Source: Comamonadaceae bacterium
Lineage (GTDB): Bacteria; Pseudomonadota; Gammaproteobacteria; Burkholderiales; Burkholderiaceae_C
DNA: 9,241 bases
Direction: 5' to 3'
Assembly (NCBI GenBank): GCA_947478935.1
Contig: CANJXV010000088.1
Coordinates: 1-9,241 of the forward strand
This document shows positions 6,191 to 9,241 of the stretch, one piece after another (the stretch's first letter is position 1; every line of letters starts with the position of its first letter). The notes under the pieces were generated by a model that saw only the letters and a list, made by a program, of their open reading frames with translations, searched no databases and was not told the DNA's origin. The translations under genes and the position numbers were made by a program.

Positions 6191-7651
6191 ATGATCTCTC
6201 GCGAACCTACCCTCGAACGCCTGGCCACGGCCAAATCCCTGTTACTTACGCCTTTTGGCCTCGATGAGGGCCACCTGAGCCGCGCGTTAGCCGAAATCAA
6301 GGCGCATAAGGTGGACGAGGCGGATCTGTATTTTCAATACACCCGCTCCGAGGGCTGGAGCTTGGAAGAAGGTATCGTCAAGACCGGCTCTTTCAGCATC
6401 GACCAAGGCGTGGGTGTGCGGGCAGTCAGCGGCGAGAAAACCGCTTTTGCGTATTCAGACGATATTTCCGAAGCCGCGCTACTCGATGCTGCGCGCACGG
6501 TACGCACGATTTCACAAGCGGCCAGCCAACGCCGTATCAGCGTGAGTAAACCCAAGATTGCGCGCAGCCGCTCGCTCTACCCCGACCAAGACCCGATTGC
6601 CACCATGGACAGTGCAGCCAAAGTGGCTTTGCTCGGGCGGGTGGAAAAAATGGCCCGCGCCAAAGACCCGCGTGTTTTGCAAGTGATGGCCGGCCTGGCC
6701 ATGGAATACGACGTGGTGCTGGTGGCGCGTGCCGACGGCGTGCTGGCGGCTGATGTACGACCTTTGGTGCGTTTGTCCGTCACGGTAATTGCCGAGCAAA
6801 AAGGCCGGCGCGAAGTAGGCTCCTCCGGCGGCGGTGGCCGCTTTGGGCTGGCCTATTTTGACGATGCGCAAATCAGCAAATACGTGGACCAAGCGGTGCA
6901 TGCGGCGCTGACCAATTTGCAAGCGCGGCCCGCACCCGCAGGTGAAATGACAGTGGTACTGGGCTCAGGCTGGCCAGGCATTTTGTTGCACGAAGCCATT
7001 GGCCACGGCCTGGAGGGCGACTTCAACCGCAAGGGCTCGAGCGCCTTCAGCGGGCGCATCGGCCAGCGCGTCGCCGCCAAAGGCGTAACGGTGCTGGACG
7101 ACGGCACTATGGCCGATCGGCGTGGTTCGCTCAACGTCGATGATGAGGGCAATACCAGTGCGCGCAATGTGCTGATCGAAGACGGAATCCTCAAAGGCTA
7201 TATCCAGGACGCGATGAACGCACGCCTGATGGGCGTGGCGCCCACCGGCAACGGACGGCGTGAGAGCTATGCCCATGTGCCCATGCCGCGCATGACCAAT
7301 ACTTATATGCTGGGCGGCGACAAAGACCCCCAGGAAATCGTGCGCAGTATTAAAAAAGGACTTTATGCGGTTAATTTCGGTGGCGGACAGGTGGACATTA
7401 CTTCGGGCAAATTTGTGTTCTCCGCCAGCGAAGCGTATTGGGTGGAAAACGGCAAAATTTTGTACCCGGTCAAAGGCGCAACGTTGGTCGGTAGCGGGCC
7501 AGACTGTTTGAAACGCGTCAGCCTAATAGGCAATGACATGGCCCTGGACAGCGGCGTAGGAACCTGCGGCAAAGACGGGCAAAGCGTGCCAGTCGGCGTA
7601 GGCCAACCCACTTTACGTATCGACGGCCTGACCGTGGGCGGCACCGCCTGA
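6191..7651 (+). CDS. tldD: Metalloprotease TldD (TldD/PmbA family)
   Basis: TldD is a cytosolic zinc protease that, together with its paralogue PmbA (TldE), degrades unfolded peptides and matures some ribosomal peptides such as microcin B17; it has also been linked to antitoxin CcdA turnover. The 486-residue product is close to the family length (about 481). It has the metal motif HEAIGHGLEGDFNRKGSS with H267, E268 and H272, and the C-terminal GTCGKDGQSVPVGVGQPTLR with C459, matching the third ligand of the E. coli enzyme. Other conserved segments are YAHVPMPRMTNTYM and NFGGGQVDITSGKFVFSAS. The start ATG 6191 gives the expected N-terminus. The partner gene pmbA is not in the window. The next gene downstream has its own leader, so tldD is probably monocistronic. 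Confidence 0.96.
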   Translation: MISREPTLERLATAKSLLLTPFGLDEGHLSRALAEIKAHKVDEADLYFQYTRSEGWSLEEGIVKTGSFSIDQGVGVRAVSGEKTAFAYSDDISEAALLDAARTVRTISQAASQRRISVSKPKIARSRSLYPDQDPIATMDSAAKVALLGRVEKMARAKDPRVLQVMAGLAMEYDVVLVARADGVLAADVRPLVRLSVTVIAEQKGRREVGSSGGGGRFGLAYFDDAQISKYVDQAVHAALTNLQARPAPAGEMTVVLGSGWPGILLHEAIGHGLEGDFNRKGSSAFSGRIGQRVAAKGVTVLDDGTMADRRGSLNVDDEGNTSARNVLIEDGILKGYIQDAMNARLMGVAPTGNGRRESYAHVPMPRMTNTYMLGGDKDPQEIVRSIKKGLYAVNFGGGQVDITSGKFVFSASEAYWVENGKILYPVKGATLVGSGPDCLKRVSLIGNDMALDSGVGTCGKDGQSVPVGVGQPTLRIDGLTVGGTA

Positions 7652-7681
7652 GCCCTACATTTCGCATAAGACCTGCTGTGT

Positions 7682-7687
7682 TACATT
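7682..7687 (+). promoter_or_regulatory. Possible -10 element of the aroG leader transcript
   Basis: TACATT (7682-7687) matches the -10 consensus at four of six bases and ends seven bases before the leader peptide ATG at 7695. No good -35 hexamer was found. CATAAG at 7665-7670 is another weak candidate. The promoter must lie upstream of the attenuator if that model is right, so it falls within about 7600-7690. Confidence 0.3.
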
Positions 7688-7694
7688 GTTGTTC

Positions 7695-7763
7695 ATGAAT
7701 TTTTCGCGCTTTTACTTTAGCTACTTTTGGTTCTCTAACGCCCCCGGCGTGAGAGGGTTCTGA
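7695..7763 (+). CDS. Phe/Tyr-rich leader peptide of the aroG attenuator
   Basis: A 22-codon ORF with ATG 7695 and TGA 7761-7763. The peptide begins MNFSRFYFSYFWF and continues SNAPGVRGF: six Phe, two Tyr and one Trp in 22 residues, eight of those nine within residues 3-13. It lies between tldD and the DAHP synthase gene, the first enzyme of aromatic amino acid synthesis, and is followed by mutually exclusive RNA hairpins. This is the layout of leader peptides such as those of pheA and trp operons, where scarcity of charged tRNA stalls the ribosome on the control codons. No Shine-Dalgarno sequence precedes the ATG; it may be translated from a leaderless or nearly leaderless mRNA. The peptide itself probably has no function beyond its translation. 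Confidence 0.8.
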   Translation: MNFSRFYFSYFWFSNAPGVRGF

Positions 7764-7820
7764 ACGCAAGCACTTACAAAGCGTACCGAATTCCCCGAAC
7801 CGCCGGCCTCCCCGGCGGTT
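7733..7820 (+). promoter_or_regulatory. Transcription attenuator (pause hairpin, antiterminator, terminator) of aroG
   Basis: Three competing pairings are visible. Pause hairpin (1:2): 7733-7742 with 7746-7755, CTCTAACGCC against GGCGTGAGAG with one mismatch. Antiterminator (2:3): CCGGCG 7744-7749 with CGCCGG 7801-7806, and GTTC 7757-7760 with GAAC 7797-7800, with a bulge between and a small inner hairpin (ACGC 7764-7767 with GCGT 7781-7784). Terminator (3:4): 7798-7806 with 7812-7820. A ribosome stalled on Phe/Tyr codons at 7722-7733 would cover strand 1 and free strand 2 to pair with strand 3, allowing readthrough. A ribosome reaching the stop at 7761 would cover strand 2 and let the terminator form. 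Pairings were found by eye; no energies were computed. Confidence 0.78.
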
Positions 7821-7825
7821 TTTTT
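7798..7825 (+). terminator. Intrinsic terminator in the aroG leader
   Basis: A perfect 9-bp stem (AACCGCCGG 7798-7806 with CCGGCGGTT 7812-7820), a five-base loop, and a run of seven T at 7819-7825. It sits 41 bases before the aroG start codon and is best read as the attenuator terminator. It would also stop readthrough from tldD. Confidence 0.92.
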
Positions 7826-7853
7826 ATGTCCAGATTTTTTGAACTACCTGCAA

Positions 7854-7858
7854 AAGGA
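7854..7858 (+). promoter_or_regulatory. Shine-Dalgarno site of aroG
   Basis: AAGGA at 7854-7858 lies eight bases before ATG 7867 and fixes the aroG start. It is the clearest ribosome binding site among the gene starts in this window. Confidence 0.85.
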
Positions 7859-7866
7859 ACCCCGCA

Positions 7867-8970
7867 ATGACCGCCAGCGCCGACCGCACCAGCATTACCG
7901 ACGACGAACGTATCAAGGGCATTACCGTGCTGCCGCCCCCGGAACACTTAATCCGCTTTTTCCCAATCAGCGGCACGCCGGTGGAAGGCCTGGTTTCCTC
8001 TACCCGCAAACGCATTCAAAACATCATGAGCGGCAAAGATGACCGCCTGCTGGTCATCATCGGCCCCTGCTCCATCCACGACCCCGCCGCCGCGCTGGAC
8101 TATGCCAAGCGCCTCAAAGAGCAGCGCGACCATTACGCCGATACCCTGGAAATCGTGATGCGGGTGTACTTTGAAAAACCGCGTACTACGGTGGGCTGGA
8201 AGGGCTTGATCAATGACCCCTATTTGGACGAAAGCTTTCGTATCGACGAGGGCCTGCGCATCGCACGCCAGTTGCTGATTGACATCAATCGCTTGGGGTT
8301 GCCCGCCGGTAGCGAATTTTTAGATGTGATTTCCCCGCAGTACCTGGGCGACCTGATTGCCTGGGGCGCTATCGGCGCGCGCACCACCGAAAGCCAGGTG
8401 CACCGCGAACTGGCCTCGGGCCTGTCGGCCCCCATTGGCTTTAAAAACGGCACCGATGGCAACATCAAAATCGCCACCGATGCGATCCAGGCAGCCGCCG
8501 GTGGGCACCATTTTTTATCGGTGCACAAAAATGGCCAAGTGGCGATTGTTCAAACGCAAGGCAACCCGGATTGCCACGTGATTTTGCGTGGCGGCAAGGC
8601 ACCTAATTACGACGCCAAAAGCGTGGAGAGCGCATGTCAGGACCTGGCCAAAGCAGGCCTGCCGCAAACCCTGATGGTCGATTGCAGCCACGCCAACAGC
8701 AGCAAGCAACACCAAAAACAACTGGACGTGGCCAAGGACATCGCAGGCCAGTTAGCCCAAGGTTCGACCCGTATTTTTGGCGTGATGGTGGAAAGCCATT
8801 TGAACGCCGGGGCGCAAAAATTCACGCCCGGCAAAGATCCGGTGGCCGGTTTGCAGTACGGCCAGAGTATTACCGACGCCTGCCTGGGCTGGGACGATTC
8901 GCTCAGCAGCCTAGAAAGCCTGTCGCAATCGGTGAAAGCGCGCCGGGTGCGCCGCAGCACGGCGAGCTAA
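7867..8970 (+). CDS. aroG: 3-deoxy-7-phosphoheptulonate (DAHP) synthase, class I AroG/AroF type
   Basis: It condenses phosphoenolpyruvate and erythrose 4-phosphate to DAHP, the first step of the shikimate pathway, in the cytoplasm. The 367-residue product fits the type Ialpha family (about 350-356 in E. coli). Metal ligands are visible: C68 in GPCSIHDP, H275 in CSHANSSK, E309 in VMVES, D337 in SITDACLGW. Substrate-site motifs are MRVYFEKPRTTVGWKGL, GAIGARTTESQVHRELASGL and GFKNGTDG. In the allosteric pocket S187, F216 and S218 correspond to S180, F209 and S211 of Phe-sensitive E. coli AroG, while QVAIVQTQGNP and ILRGGKAPNY read like Tyr-sensitive AroF. Phe inhibition is favoured, but the isozyme class is not certain. 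A Phe/Tyr attenuator precedes it. It converges on mpl with a 28-bp gap and no obvious terminator between. Confidence 0.95.
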   Translation: MTASADRTSITDDERIKGITVLPPPEHLIRFFPISGTPVEGLVSSTRKRIQNIMSGKDDRLLVIIGPCSIHDPAAALDYAKRLKEQRDHYADTLEIVMRVYFEKPRTTVGWKGLINDPYLDESFRIDEGLRIARQLLIDINRLGLPAGSEFLDVISPQYLGDLIAWGAIGARTTESQVHRELASGLSAPIGFKNGTDGNIKIATDAIQAAAGGHHFLSVHKNGQVAIVQTQGNPDCHVILRGGKAPNYDAKSVESACQDLAKAGLPQTLMVDCSHANSSKQHQKQLDVAKDIAGQLAQGSTRIFGVMVESHLNAGAQKFTPGKDPVAGLQYGQSITDACLGWDDSLSSLESLSQSVKARRVRRSTAS

Positions 8971-8998
8971 CTAGCCGCTGGGCAAATCCGCGTCGGCG

Positions 8999-9241
8999 TT
9001 ACCCATGCGTCGGCGCGACCTCTTCCAAGGTCTGCAACAACTTGGCGTGGATGCCGCCAAAGCCACCATTGCTCATGCACACAATATGGTCGCCCGGCTG
9101 GACCACTGCGCGCAGTTGCTGCACCAGCGCATCCACCGAATCGGCGACTCTAGCGCGCGCACCCATAGGCGCTAAGGCTTCGTGCGCATCCCAGCCCAGT
9201 CCGCCGCTATGGCAAAAGGCCAGGTCCGCCGCTTCCAGGCT
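8999..9241 (-). CDS. mpl: UDP-N-acetylmuramate:tripeptide ligase Mpl, C-terminal end (partial)
   Basis: The last 80 codons of a gene entering from the right edge on the minus strand, ending at TAA 9001-8999. Mpl reattaches recycled L-Ala-gamma-D-Glu-meso-DAP tripeptide to UDP-MurNAc in cell-wall recycling and belongs to the Mur ligase family. The visible segment is part of the third Mur ligase domain, with the characteristic end GDHIVCMSNGGFGGIHAKLL followed by a short tail. This MSNGGFGGIH wording favours Mpl over MurC, whose C-terminus differs. ATP-binding and catalytic regions are outside the window, so completeness cannot be judged. The codon frame is continuous to the window edge with no stops. 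Confidence 0.88.
   Translation of the reverse strand, partial: SLEAADLAFCHSGGLGWDAHEALAPMGARARVADSVDALVQQLRAVVQPGDHIVCMSNGGFGGIHAKLLQTLEEVAPTHG

Noticed and set aside
7652..7866. Reading the 7798-7825 hairpin simply as the tldD terminator
   Set aside because: It lies 147 bases beyond the tldD stop but only 41 before aroG, and an aromatic-rich leader peptide plus a competing antiterminator precede it. It may serve both roles, but attenuation explains more.
8990..9015. Direct repeat GCGTCGGCG (8990-8998 and 9007-9015) at the aroG-mpl junction
   Set aside because: Short, GC-rich, only two copies and partly inside mpl coding sequence; consistent with chance.

Overview
The window reads as ordinary chromosomal core DNA of a betaproteobacterium, most likely Burkholderiales and probably Comamonadaceae-like. 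This rests on the FtsZ tail ending PAFLRKQAD, the ftsZ-lpxC junction, the sequence style of LpxC, TldD and the RNase II-like protein, and GC-rich third codon positions. No mobile element, CRISPR array, rRNA or tRNA was seen. Family assignments come from recognising protein motifs, not from a search.

Layout: (1) 1-126, the 3' end of ftsZ (+), then a strong hairpin. (2) 227-1150, lpxC (+), first committed step of lipid A synthesis. (3) 1178-4908, a minus-strand operon-like block in the order RNase II-like exoribonuclease, a small TonB-like protein that looks internally deleted, mtgA and ruvC; the last two junctions are 4-bp GTGA and ATGA overlaps. (4) 4958-6112, rodA (+), divergent from the exoribonuclease over only 49 bp. 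(5) 6191-7651, tldD (+). (6) 7652-7866, a leader region with a 22-codon Phe/Tyr-rich peptide, a pause hairpin, a competing antiterminator and an intrinsic terminator, ahead of (7) 7867-8970, an AroG-type DAHP synthase (+). (8) 8999-9241, the 3' end of mpl (-), convergent with the DAHP synthase gene. Envelope and cell-wall functions dominate (FtsZ, LpxC, MtgA, RodA, Mpl).

Two regulatory patterns stand out. First, the aroG leader has all the parts of a classical ribosome-mediated transcription attenuator that would sense charged tRNA-Phe and/or tRNA-Tyr. Second, lpxC, rodA, tldD and the exoribonuclease gene each have a -10-like hexamer (NANAAT) ending exactly six bases before the start codon and no convincing Shine-Dalgarno sequence. 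This predicts leaderless mRNAs starting at or next to the start codon. By contrast aroG, which has a long leader, has a clear AAGGA site.

A third observation is that the small gene between the exoribonuclease gene and mtgA joins the membrane anchor of a TonB-like protein directly to its last C-terminal segment, as if the middle had been lost in frame. No wholly new multigene system was found.
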